Source: Pseudomonadota bacterium
GTDB taxonomy: Bacteria > Pseudomonadota > Alphaproteobacteria > Sphingomonadales > Sphingomonadaceae
Length of the DNA: 18,427 nucleotides
Assembly: GCA_023445495.1 (NCBI GenBank)
Contig: JAEXLC010000285.1
Coordinates: 1-18,427, forward strand
Direction: 5' to 3'
A program made the translations under genes and the position numbers. The stretch's first letter is position 1, and each line of letters starts with the position of its first letter. The notes below the pieces were generated by a model. It was not told the DNA's origin. It was given only the letters and a program-made list of their open reading frames with translations, and did no database searches. Below are positions 7,499 through 14,305 of this stretch, piece by piece.

Positions 7499-8170
7499 TC
7501 AAGCCTTGAGCTTCGCCAGCAAAGCCGCCGCAGCCGCGGTTTCCGCGTCCTGCTTGCTCGTGCCCTGCGCCTCGGCTTCGGCGAAGCTGCCGATCGACAC
7601 CTTCACGGTGAAGCGCGGCGCGTGGTTGGGGCCCGAGCGATCGGTGACCACATATTCGGGTGGGCGCCGGTTGTTCGCGGCCGCCCATTCCTGCAGCGCC
7701 GACTTGGGATGGCGGGGCGCGCTGGCATGCGCGTCGATATGCTTCGCCCAAGCCTTGCGGACGAAGTCGCGCGCCGGGGTGAAGCCGAACTCGAGATAGA
7801 GCGCACCGATCAGCGCCTCCATCGCATCGCCCAGCACATTGTCGCTGTCCGCCGCACCATCGCCGCGCGCCTGCTTGCCAAGGCGCAGCAGCGGCGGCAC
7901 GCCGACCTCGCGCGCGACGTTCGCGCACATCGGTCCGGTCACCAGCGCGTTGAGCCGGCGCGACAGCGCGCCCTCGGGCTCGCTGGCGAAGCGCTCGTAC
8001 AGCCATTCGGCGATGGCGAGGCCGAGCACCCGGTCGCCCAGGAATTCGAGCCGCTCGTAATTCTCGGCCGCCTGACTGCCATGCGTCAGCGCACGCTGAT
8101 AGGGGGCCAGGTCAGAAGGGCGCTGGCCGAAAGTCTTCGCGATCCACTCCCCGAGGTCGGGAGCGCTCAA
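7499..8170 (-). CDS. rnc: Ribonuclease III
   Basis: Double-strand-specific endoribonuclease that processes rRNA precursors and structured mRNAs. The RNase III signature ERLEFLGDRVL (39-49) supplies Glu39, Glu42 and Asp46; Asp115 and Glu118 in GDAMEALIGALYLE complete the metal site. A double-stranded RNA-binding domain occupies about residues 153-222 (PKSALQEWAA, then GTSKQDAETAAAAALL). Length is 223 residues, typical. The start is TTG at 8170, overlapping the lepB stop (TTGA), which implies coupled translation. No better in-frame start exists before the conserved region. The inverted repeat just downstream of its stop is a possible self-target. Confidence 0.97.
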   Translation of the reverse strand: MSAPDLGEWIAKTFGQRPSDLAPYQRALTHGSQAAENYERLEFLGDRVLGLAIAEWLYERFASEPEGALSRRLNALVTGPMCANVAREVGVPPLLRLGKQARGDGAADSDNVLGDAMEALIGALYLEFGFTPARDFVRKAWAKHIDAHASAPRHPKSALQEWAAANNRRPPEYVVTDRSGPNHAPRFTVKVSIGSFAEAEAQGTSKQDAETAAAAALLAKLKA

Positions 8171-9021
8171 AAGCCTTCCCCGATGCGGCTCCAGCGCGCG
8201 GCGGTGAACCAGGTCCAGGGCAGGAACCAGTTGGCGCTGCCGTCGGTCGACCAGAAGCTCAGCACGGCCTTGCCCTCGATATTCTCGAGCGGGACATAGG
8301 AGATGCCCTGGCCCTCGGGCGGCTGCGAGAAGCGGCTGTCGGTCGAGTTGTCGCGATTGTCGCCCATCAGGAACACATGGCCGGCGGGCACATGATAGAC
8401 TTCGGTATTGTCCTGCGGGGTCAGCCCCTGGTCGAGCACGTCATAGCTCTTGCCGCCCGGCAGCGTCTCGCGGAAGCGCGGCAGCTTACAGACCGCGTCG
8501 CCCTTGGCGCTGACGCCCTGGAACAGGGTGGGGCAGTTGGTGAAGTTCGGCGTGATCGGCAGCTCGAGATCGGCGACCTTCTGCTTGGGCACCGCCTTGC
8601 CGTTCAGGATCACCTGGCCGTTGACCACCTGGACGCTGTCGCCCGGCAGGCCGACGACGCGCTTGATCCAGTCCTCGCCATTATGGCCCGGCGCCTTGAA
8701 CACCACCACGTCGCCGCGCGCCGGGGTGCCCGGGAAGATGCGGCCCGGGATCAGCGGCAGGCTCCACGGCAGCGAGTGCTTGGAATAGCCGTAGTTCCAC
8801 TTGGTGATGAACAGATAGTCGCCGATCAGCAGCCGCGGCATCATCGATTCCGACGGGATCGAGAAGGGCGAGAAGATGAAGCTGCGCACCACGAACACGA
8901 TCAGCGCCAGCTTGACGAGGAAGACGCCAAGCTCCTTCCACTCGTTCTTCGGCTTTTCCTCCACCGTGGCGGCGGGGGCGACGGGCTTGTCGGCGAGGGA
9001 ATCGGCGGGCGTGTTATCCAT
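8167..9021 (-). CDS. lepB: Signal peptidase I
   Basis: Inner-membrane serine protease that cleaves signal peptides from exported proteins. A cytoplasmic N-terminal stretch rich in Ala, Lys and Glu is followed by one membrane segment (about residues 31-48). The catalytic Ser59 lies in PSESMMPRL and the general-base Lys120 in DWIKRVVGLPGD; box E is GDNRDNSTDSR near the C-terminus. In many homologues the Ser motif is PSGSM; here the middle residue is Glu. Length is 284 residues and start is ATG at 9021. It is the first gene of the lepB-rnc-era-nitrilase operon and diverges from pgi across a 105-bp gap in which I see no convincing sigma-70 consensus. Confidence 0.96.
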   Translation of the reverse strand: MDNTPADSLADKPVAPAATVEEKPKNEWKELGVFLVKLALIVFVVRSFIFSPFSIPSESMMPRLLIGDYLFITKWNYGYSKHSLPWSLPLIPGRIFPGTPARGDVVVFKAPGHNGEDWIKRVVGLPGDSVQVVNGQVILNGKAVPKQKVADLELPITPNFTNCPTLFQGVSAKGDAVCKLPRFRETLPGGKSYDVLDQGLTPQDNTEVYHVPAGHVFLMGDNRDNSTDSRFSQPPEGQGISYVPLENIEGKAVLSFWSTDGSANWFLPWTWFTAARWSRIGEGF

Positions 9022-9116
9022 GGGGTGCTGCTCTGCTTGGGCCGGGCGGTGAGGTCAAGCCGATGAATGGAGTGGCGGCGGAGAGAATGGGACGATAGGG
9101 GCAGCTTGTCGCAATT

Positions 9117-9120
9117 GGAG
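9117..9120 (+). promoter_or_regulatory. Ribosome-binding site deciding the pgi start
   Basis: GGAG lies six bases before the ATG at 9127 but directly touches the in-frame ATG at 9121. This spacing favours 9127 over 9121 and over the upstream start at 9067. Confidence 0.6.
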
Positions 9121-9126
9121 ATGAAC

Positions 9127-10620
9127 ATGAGCTTGCCCGACTGGTCCGCCGTAAAATCGCTCGAAGCCTCGACGCTGACCGAGCTGTTCGCGCGCGACGC
9201 CGATCGTGTCGCCAAGCTCTCCGCCGACGTCGCCGGCATCCATTTCGACTGGTCGAAGACGCACCTCACGCCCGAACTGATCGCCGCCTTCTCGAAGATC
9301 GCCGCCGACATGGGGCTGGTCGCCAAGCGCGACGCGCTGTTCGCCGGCGAGAAGATCAACGTGACCGAGGATCGCGCGGTCGAGCACACCGCCGAGCGCG
9401 GCGAAGGCTCGCCCGACAGCGTCGCCCGCGCCCAAGCCTATCACGTCCGGATGCGCGCGCTGATCGACGCGATCGAGGCCGAGGCGTTCGGCCCGGTGCG
9501 CAGCGTCATCCATATCGGTATCGGCGGCTCGGCGCTCGGGCCTGACCTGCTGGTCGATGCGCTCGGCCGCGACGCCGATCGCTATGAGGTGGCGGTGGTC
9601 TCGAACGTCGACGGCGTCGCGCTGGAGACCGCGCTCGATCGCTTCGATCCCGCCACCACGCTGATCGCGATCGCCTCCAAGACCTTCACCACCACCGAGA
9701 CGATGCTCAACGCCGAGAGCGCGATCTCCTGGTTGATGCAGGGCGGCGTCGCAGATCCATACGGCAAGCTCGTGGCGCTCACCGCCGCGCCGGAAAAGGC
9801 GATCGCCTTCGGCATCGACGAGACCCGCGTGCTGCCCTTCGCCGAATCCGTCGGCGGGCGTTATTCGCTCTGGTCGTCGATCGGTTTCCCCGCGGCGCTC
9901 GCGCTGGGCTGGGACGCGTTCGAGGAACTGCTCGAAGGTGCCGCCGAGATGGACCGCCATTTCCGCCTCGCCTCGTTCGAGGCCAATGCGCCGGTGCTCG
10001 CCGCCTTTGCCGATCTCTACTACACGCAGGTCCGCGGCTGCGAGACTCGCGCCACCTTCGCCTATGACGAGCGCCTGGCGCTGCTGCCGAGCTATCTCCA
10101 GCAGCTCGAGATGGAATCGAACGGCAAGCGCGTGACCGCCGAGGGCCAGCCGGTGACTTACCCCACCGCGCCGATCACCTGGGGCGGCGTCGGCACCGAT
10201 GCCCAGCATGCGGTGTTCCAGCTGCTCCACCAGGGCACCCGCCTGGTGCCGCTCGAGTTCATCGGCTCGATCGAGCCGGGTGACGGCCTTGCCGAAGAGC
10301 ATCACCGCCAGCTGCTGCTCAACATGTTCGCGCAGGGCGCGGCGCTGATGGCCGGCCGCAAGAATGACGATCTGGCGCGCGACTATCCGGGCGACCGCCC
10401 CTCGGCGACGCTGCTGCTCGACACCGTCGATCCGCGCACGCTCGGCGCGATCCTCGCCTTTTACGAGCAGCGTACCTTCGTGAACGCCGTGCTGCTCGGC
10501 ATCAACGCCTTCGACCAGTTCGGCGTCGAGCTGGGCAAGGAAATGGCCAAGGCGGCGGGCGCGGGCGACCAGAGCTTCGATGCTTCGACTAACGACCTGA
10601 TCGCACGGGCGTTCAAGTGA
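9127..10620 (+). CDS. pgi: Glucose-6-phosphate isomerase
   Basis: Interconverts glucose-6-phosphate and fructose-6-phosphate in the cytosol, linking glycolysis/Entner-Doudoroff metabolism with gluconeogenesis and envelope sugar synthesis. Typical blocks are INVTEDRAVEHTAER, HIGIGGSALGPDLL (phosphate-binding), ASKTFTTTETM, the signature GRYSLWSSIGFPAALALG, and QQLEMESNGK with the catalytic Glu330. EEHHRQLLLNMFAQ carries the expected catalytic His, and the C-terminal ELGKEMAK the conserved Lys. It is 497 residues from the ATG at 9127. Its TGA overlaps the GTG of the PhnA-like gene, so the two are co-translated. Confidence 0.97.
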   Translation: MSLPDWSAVKSLEASTLTELFARDADRVAKLSADVAGIHFDWSKTHLTPELIAAFSKIAADMGLVAKRDALFAGEKINVTEDRAVEHTAERGEGSPDSVARAQAYHVRMRALIDAIEAEAFGPVRSVIHIGIGGSALGPDLLVDALGRDADRYEVAVVSNVDGVALETALDRFDPATTLIAIASKTFTTTETMLNAESAISWLMQGGVADPYGKLVALTAAPEKAIAFGIDETRVLPFAESVGGRYSLWSSIGFPAALALGWDAFEELLEGAAEMDRHFRLASFEANAPVLAAFADLYYTQVRGCETRATFAYDERLALLPSYLQQLEMESNGKRVTAEGQPVTYPTAPITWGGVGTDAQHAVFQLLHQGTRLVPLEFIGSIEPGDGLAEEHHRQLLLNMFAQGAALMAGRKNDDLARDYPGDRPSATLLLDTVDPRTLGAILAFYEQRTFVNAVLLGINAFDQFGVELGKEMAKAAGAGDQSFDASTNDLIARAFK

Positions 10621-10919
10621 GCGACGACGACTATGTCTATGACGAGGCGAGCGGGGAGTGGATCCCCGCCGCCGAGGCCGCTGCGAAGGCCGGGGCGGCC
10701 GAGGCCGTCGAGGTTCGCGATTCGGTCGGCAACCTGCTGCAGGACGGCGATCAGGTCACGCTGATCAAGGATCTGACCGTCAAGGGCGCGGGGCAGACGC
10801 TCAAGCGCGGCACGCTGATCAAGTCGATCCGCCTGACCGGCGACGCGCAGGAGATCGACTGCAAGTACGAAGGCATCAAGGGCCTCGTCCTGCGCGCCGA
10901 GTTCGTGCGCAAGCGCTGA
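10617..10919 (+). CDS. PhnA/YjdM-family protein lacking the zinc-ribbon cysteines
   Basis: The C-terminal 70 residues (VRDSVGNLLQDGDQVTLIKDLTVKG, then IDCKYEGIKGLVLRAEFVRK) match the PhnA C-terminal domain of E. coli YjdM/PhnA, whose true role is unclear despite the historic name alkylphosphonate utilisation protein. E. coli PhnA begins with a Cys4 zinc ribbon. Here the equivalent N-terminus, DDYVYDEASGEWIPAAEA, keeps the spacing and the YxYxxxxG...W pattern but has no Cys, followed by an Ala/Glu-rich linker. The only Cys is in the C-terminal IDCK motif. Length is 100 residues. The GTG start at 10617 overlaps the pgi stop. A link to phosphonates should not be assumed. Confidence 0.88.
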   Translation: MSDDDYVYDEASGEWIPAAEAAAKAGAAEAVEVRDSVGNLLQDGDQVTLIKDLTVKGAGQTLKRGTLIKSIRLTGDAQEIDCKYEGIKGLVLRAEFVRKR

Positions 10920-10948
10920 GGCCGAATGTCGCTGGCTCGGCCCCTCAG
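10916..10948. terminator. Hairpin spanning both convergent stop codons (phnA-like / EipA-like)
   Basis: CTGAGGCCGA (10916-10925) pairs with TCGGC-CC-CTCAG (10937-10948), leaving two extra C on one side and an 11-base loop. The dyad includes the TGA of the plus-strand gene and the TGA of the minus-strand gene. No T-run follows on either strand, so intrinsic termination is uncertain; it may be a bidirectional barrier or 3'-end protector. Confidence 0.4.
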
Positions 10949-11733
10949 AAGGGCAGCCAGCGCGCCTTCTCGCTGAACTTCATGTAGCCGGCGTTGACGC
11001 CGAGCCGCCAGCCGACGCCGAGGCGCACCGGGATCAGCACCACGTCGCCGCGGCGGAGGTAGGAGGCGGAGAGGCCGCCGACGAAATAGGCGCGGCCCTC
11101 GCCCTGGGGGAAGCGCTTGTAGAGGTCCTGGCTGTCGTAGAGGTTGTAGACCAGCACGAACACCTTGTTGGCGTCGCCGCCCAGGTCGAAGCCGATCGAC
11201 GGGCCGGTCCAGTAGACCTTCCGCTGGCCCTCGACCTTGTGGAACAGCATGCCCGAGCCGTAGCGCAGGCCGACGCCGATCGCGCCCGAGGCCTCGCTGC
11301 CGGCGATATAGCCATTGGGCTGGCCCTGGTCCTTGAGGATGTTCTCGATCAGCTTGGCCAGGCCCGATGCGCCCTTGCCGAACACGCCCTCGGCCGCGCC
11401 GACCAGCTCGTCCTGCTGGTAGGTGGTGGCCTGGTCGCGCGAGGTGCCGCCCTGGCTGTTGCCGGGGGCGGGCTGCTGCTGGCCGGTCGGGCCCTGCTGC
11501 TGGGGATAGGGATCCTGCGGCGGCGGGGCGGGGACGTCCTGCTGCTGTGCCGGGCGGTTGTACGGGTCCTGCGCGGGCGGGGGCGTGTTGATGTCCGAAT
11601 CGATCGCGGTGTTGGGGTCGATCGTGGTCATCTGCTGCTGGGCGGCGGCGGGCAGGGCCGTCATCGCGAAGGCGGCCGTCGCAGCCATCAACACCAGTGC
11701 ACGAACGTTCATCGCGGAATTACCCCAGCTCAT
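10945..11733 (-). CDS. DUF1134 periplasmic envelope-integrity protein (EipA-like)
   Basis: Exported protein of the DUF1134 family, which includes Brucella EipA, a periplasmic factor needed for cell-envelope integrity. A signal peptide (VRALVLMAATAAFAMTALPAAA) precedes the mature N-terminus QQQ. About 75 residues of Gln/Pro-rich linker follow, with repeated QDPY units, then the globular domain from about ELVGAAEGVFGKGASGLAKLIE. This holds SGAIGVGLRYGSGML, GPSIGFDLGGDANKVFVLVYNL and ends in MKFSEKARWLPF. Start is uncertain: ATG 11733 has AAAAGGG seven bases upstream, while ATG 11712 gives a shorter, more classical signal peptide; 11802 is unlikely. It is transcribed away from the tRNA-Ser gene. 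The molecular activity of the family is not known to me. Confidence 0.9.
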   Translation of the reverse strand: MSWGNSAMNVRALVLMAATAAFAMTALPAAAQQQMTTIDPNTAIDSDINTPPPAQDPYNRPAQQQDVPAPPPQDPYPQQQGPTGQQQPAPGNSQGGTSRDQATTYQQDELVGAAEGVFGKGASGLAKLIENILKDQGQPNGYIAGSEASGAIGVGLRYGSGMLFHKVEGQRKVYWTGPSIGFDLGGDANKVFVLVYNLYDSQDLYKRFPQGEGRAYFVGGLSASYLRRGDVVLIPVRLGVGWRLGVNAGYMKFSEKARWLPF

Positions 11734-11815
11734 CAGATGGCCCTTTTGTAGGGGGCGGGGCTGTCGCGGCAATGAACGAGCGGCAAATAGAGTCGATTTC
11801 ACGTCAAGCTGGGCG

Positions 11816-11844
11816 TTGATTGCTGCGAAACGCCTCGCTATAGG
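11816..11844 (+). promoter_or_regulatory. Promoter of tRNA-Ser
   Basis: TTGATT (11816-11821) and TATAGG (11839-11844) are separated by exactly 17 bases, close to the sigma-70 consensus, and lie 21 bases before the mature tRNA 5' end at 11866. Confidence 0.6.
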
Positions 11845-11865
11845 CCCCGCTTCTAGCCGTTATCC

Positions 11866-11955
11866 GGAGACGTGGGTGAGTGGCTGAAACCAACGCTTTG
11901 CTAAAGCGTCATACGGGAAACCGTATCGAGGGTTCGAATCCCTCCGTCTCCGCCA
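11866..11955 (+). tRNA. tRNA-Ser(GCT), host gene of the island
   Basis: A 90-nt class II tRNA with encoded CCA. Acceptor GGAGACG pairs with CGTCTCC (11945-11951), discriminator G, CCA at 11953-11955. Anticodon stem ACGCT/AGCGT encloses TTGCTAA, giving GCT, which reads AGC/AGU Ser codons. The long variable arm ATACGG-GAAA-CCGTAT and T arm GGTTCGAATCC are intact, so integration has left a functional gene. The 3' end is the likely attachment core for the integrase encoded 161 bp downstream. No second copy of this 3' end occurs in the window. Confidence 0.97.
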
Positions 11956-11974
11956 GCCGCGTTTGTCACGCGGC
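11956..11974 (+). other. Short hairpin directly after tRNA-Ser CCA
   Basis: GCCGCG (11956-11961) and CGCGGC (11969-11974) form a 6-bp stem with loop TTTGTCA immediately after the encoded CCA. No T-run follows. It could stop tRNA transcription, guide 3' processing, or form part of the attachment region. Confidence 0.35.
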
Positions 11975-12069
11975 ATCAGCCCATATCAGAAGACTTGTCG
12001 CACGAGGGGGTTAGCCCCAACTCCCGTGTCACGCCGACGCATGCCAGTTCACCCAATCGCAACTTGGGC

Positions 12070-12110
12070 GGGGGCATTGCGGGGGCACGCGATCCAATCA
12101 GCTGGGGGCA
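12070..12110 (+). repeat. Three GGGGGCA direct repeats, putative integrase arm sites
   Basis: GGGGGCA occurs at 12070-12076, 12081-12087 and 12104-12110, just upstream of the integrase start at 12117 and downstream of the tRNA attachment site. G-rich direct repeats in this position, between a tRNA and a P4-type integrase gene, are what arm-type recombinase binding sites look like. They could also let the integrase control its own promoter. Binding is inferred, not shown. Confidence 0.5.
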
Positions 12111-12116
12111 CGGGTT

Positions 12117-13463
12117 TTGGACGAGACGGAGAGAAGGGAGCGTACGCCCCTGGACCCGAAGAAGGTTGAGCACGCGAAGCCGCGCGAACGCGATTATAAG
12201 CTCGCCGATACAGGGGGGCTGTATCTTTTCGTTTCGACGAGCGGACACAGATCCTGGCGGCTGAAGTATCGCTTCGGCGGCAAGGAGCGACGGTTGTTGC
12301 TCGGAACCTATCCCGAAGTCGGGTTGAAGCGTGCCCGCGAACTCCGGGACGATGCGAAACACGCTCTGCGCGATGGGCTGGACCCCGGCTTGGAGCGGCA
12401 GCGCGCGCGTCATGCGCGCAAGGCCGGCCACGAGAACACGTTCGAGCAGTTCGCGCGCGAATGGCACGCCAGTCAGGTGGATCGCTGGAAGCCGGTGCAC
12501 GCAGCTGACGTGTTGGAGTCGATGGAGAACAATCTCTTCGGCGAGATCGGCGGGTTTCCCGTCGATCAGATCGACGAGGGCCTGCTGCTCGCCGCGCTCC
12601 GCAAGGTGGAGGCGCGTGGTGCCATCGAGACCGCGCATCGGCTCCGCCAGCGTGCCGAACGCGTCTTCAAGTTCGCCGGCGCGGCCGGCGTCAAGAATTC
12701 CAATCCGGCGGTGAACGTGCGCGAGGCGCTGAAGCCGGTGCCTCCCAAGAGGCGGCGCCCGGCCCTGACCGATATTGCGAAGCTGCGCACCTTCATCCGT
12801 GACATCGACAGGGCGGCGGCGTCCCCCGTCACGCGGCTCAGCTCGCGCTTCCTCGGCCTGACCGCCCAGCGCCCTGGCATGGTCCGTGAGTTGCTCTGGA
12901 CGGAGATCGAGGGGATCGATTGGAAGGAGCCTGACGCGCCGTCCCCTGAAGCGCTTTGGCGCGTGCCCGCGGCGAAGATGAAGCAGGAGCTCGACCTGCG
13001 CGAGGACGAGGCGTTCGAGCACCAGGTTCCGCTCGCGCCTGCCGCGGTCGAGGTCCTGCACGCGGTCCGCGCCTTTAGCGGCGGCCGCGGTCTCGTCTTT
13101 CCGGGGGGACGCGATTCGGCGAGGCCGCTGTCGGAGAATGCGGTCGGCTACCTCTACAACCGCGAGGGTTGGAAGGGCCGCCATGTTCCGCACGGCTGGC
13201 GCAGCTCGTTCAGCACGATCATGAACGGTCGCGTCGAGCGGACCCACCCGGGAGCCGAGAGGTTGCTCATCGACCGCCTGATCATCGACCTCATGCTCGC
13301 GCACACGCCGACCGGCATGTCCCATAGTGAGCTGGTCTACAACCGGCAGGCCTACATGGAGCGCCGGCGCGAACTGGCGGAGGACTGGGCGGCGCTCATT
13401 CTCGAGGGCGCCGATGCGATCTCGGTTGTGATCTCGGGGCGACGGCGGCGCGTCGAGCGGTAG
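12117..13463 (+). CDS. int: P4-type tyrosine recombinase (island integrase)
   Basis: Site-specific recombinase that inserts and, with a directionality factor, excises the island at tRNA-Ser. The N-terminal arm-binding domain reads PLDPKKVEHAKPRERDYKLA and then DTGGLYLFV (about 11-39). A SAM-like core-binding domain follows (TFEQFAREWHASQ, about 108-190), then the catalytic domain: Arg252 (LTAQRPGMV), Lys287 or 289 region, His359 and Arg362 (HGWR), His396 (MLAH) and nucleophile Tyr408 (VYNRQAYMERRREL). Met255 replaces the usual acidic residue of RPGE. The frame opens at TTG 12117. Homologues usually start at the residue aligned with Thr10, here an ACG preceded by AAGGGAG, so the start is uncertain. 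It converges with the AlpA-like gene, with 16 bp between stops. Confidence 0.92.
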   Translation: MDETERRERTPLDPKKVEHAKPRERDYKLADTGGLYLFVSTSGHRSWRLKYRFGGKERRLLLGTYPEVGLKRARELRDDAKHALRDGLDPGLERQRARHARKAGHENTFEQFAREWHASQVDRWKPVHAADVLESMENNLFGEIGGFPVDQIDEGLLLAALRKVEARGAIETAHRLRQRAERVFKFAGAAGVKNSNPAVNVREALKPVPPKRRRPALTDIAKLRTFIRDIDRAAASPVTRLSSRFLGLTAQRPGMVRELLWTEIEGIDWKEPDAPSPEALWRVPAAKMKQELDLREDEAFEHQVPLAPAAVEVLHAVRAFSGGRGLVFPGGRDSARPLSENAVGYLYNREGWKGRHVPHGWRSSFSTIMNGRVERTHPGAERLLIDRLIIDLMLAHTPTGMSHSELVYNRQAYMERRRELAEDWAALILEGADAISVVISGRRRRVER

Positions 13464-13479
13464 CGGTTGAGGTCTCCCG

Positions 13480-14169
13480 CTATCTTGGGTTTGCGATCCA
13501 CTCGGCTACGTCGCTCTCCCACCACGACGCGATGTTGCCGCTCTCCATCGGGATCTGCTTCGGGAACCGGCCCCCTGCAATCCGCCGGTAGATCGTGCTC
13601 GTGGACATGCCGGTGCGTCGGACGATCTCGGGCATGCGGACGTGGCGGTCCTCGGCTGGCACCTCCGTGGCTGGGTTGATCGCCGCATCCCCGGCGCGTG
13701 TGGGCCCTGGGGCCTTGGCGCCACGGCGCATCGGAAAGACATCGGCGCAGCTCGCCTCCACGACGCGATTGAAGTCGTTGAGCTCGAGGAAGATCCAATG
13801 GGTCGGCGCAGCGCTGCGATCGAAGGGCTGCGCGGGGTCGAACGCGCTGGCCGCGAACCTCGGACCGAAGTCGTCCAGCTCCCAGTGGCTGGCTGGCACC
13901 TGCACCGGGTTGCCGCCACCGAACGGTCTTGCCCAAGAGTGGATCTCGCCGCTTGCGATCAGCTCGCCGAGTAGCCTCGCCGCGAAATGCACTTTGCGTC
14001 TTTCACCTCGCCCAGTCTCCGAAACGGAATCAAGTGCCGCTGCGACCTCCTCGGGGGTGTGGCCATGGTGCAGGACGCACCAGTGCGCGAAGGCCCGTGC
14101 GAGCAGCACGCGACCCACCGAGGTCGGGGCCTCTTCCATCGTGTATGGTGAGATAGTGTCTGTCGTCAT
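13480..14169 (-). CDS. AlpA-like DNA-binding regulator/excisionase with unknown N-terminal domain
   Basis: The C-terminal 55 residues (about 175-228: RMPEIVRRTGMSTSTIYRRI, then GRFPKQI and SWWESDVAEWIA) form the winged-helix DNA-binding fold of AlpA/phage excisionase proteins, which activate integrase genes or steer excision. AlpA proteins are usually about 70 residues; this one has an extra 170. That extension has no motif I recognise, but shows a helical start (LARAFAHWCVLHH), AARLLGELIASGEIHSW, RPFGGGNPVQVPASHWELDDFGP and HWIFLELNDFNRVV. The start at 14169 has an excellent GGGAGG six bases upstream. It is the last gene of the minus-strand block, 136 bp after the nuclease-NTPase, and probably controls island mobility, cargo expression, or both. 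Confidence 0.8.
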   Translation of the reverse strand: MTTDTISPYTMEEAPTSVGRVLLARAFAHWCVLHHGHTPEEVAAALDSVSETGRGERRKVHFAARLLGELIASGEIHSWARPFGGGNPVQVPASHWELDDFGPRFAASAFDPAQPFDRSAAPTHWIFLELNDFNRVVEASCADVFPMRRGAKAPGPTRAGDAAINPATEVPAEDRHVRMPEIVRRTGMSTSTIYRRIAGGRFPKQIPMESGNIASWWESDVAEWIANPR

Positions 14170-14305
14170 GGTTGGCCTCCCGCGTAGTTATAGGATCGCC
14201 GTTGACGCCAGACTAACGGGGTGACGGAGGGACGATCGCGCTGCAAAGTTGCCGCGGCGTACCTGCTCGGCGATCTCAAATCCGTAGTGCGGCGCTTGCT
14301 CGGGG

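Noticed and set aside
8377..9066. 229-codon plus-strand frame opposite lepB
   Set aside because: lepB motifs on the minus strand are decisive; the plus frame has no recognisable domain.
9022..9126. Possible sigma-70 promoters for lepB and pgi in the divergent gap
   Set aside because: TTGACC on the minus strand and GATAGG on the plus strand have no partner box at proper spacing, so I did not list a promoter.
9055..10305. 416-codon minus-strand frame opposite pgi
   Set aside because: Antisense shadow of a textbook pgi gene in high-GC DNA.
14170..14305. Promoter of the AlpA-like gene (TATAAC on the minus strand)
   Set aside because: The only -35 candidate at about 18 bases, TTAGTC, is a poor match, so support is too weak to annotate.
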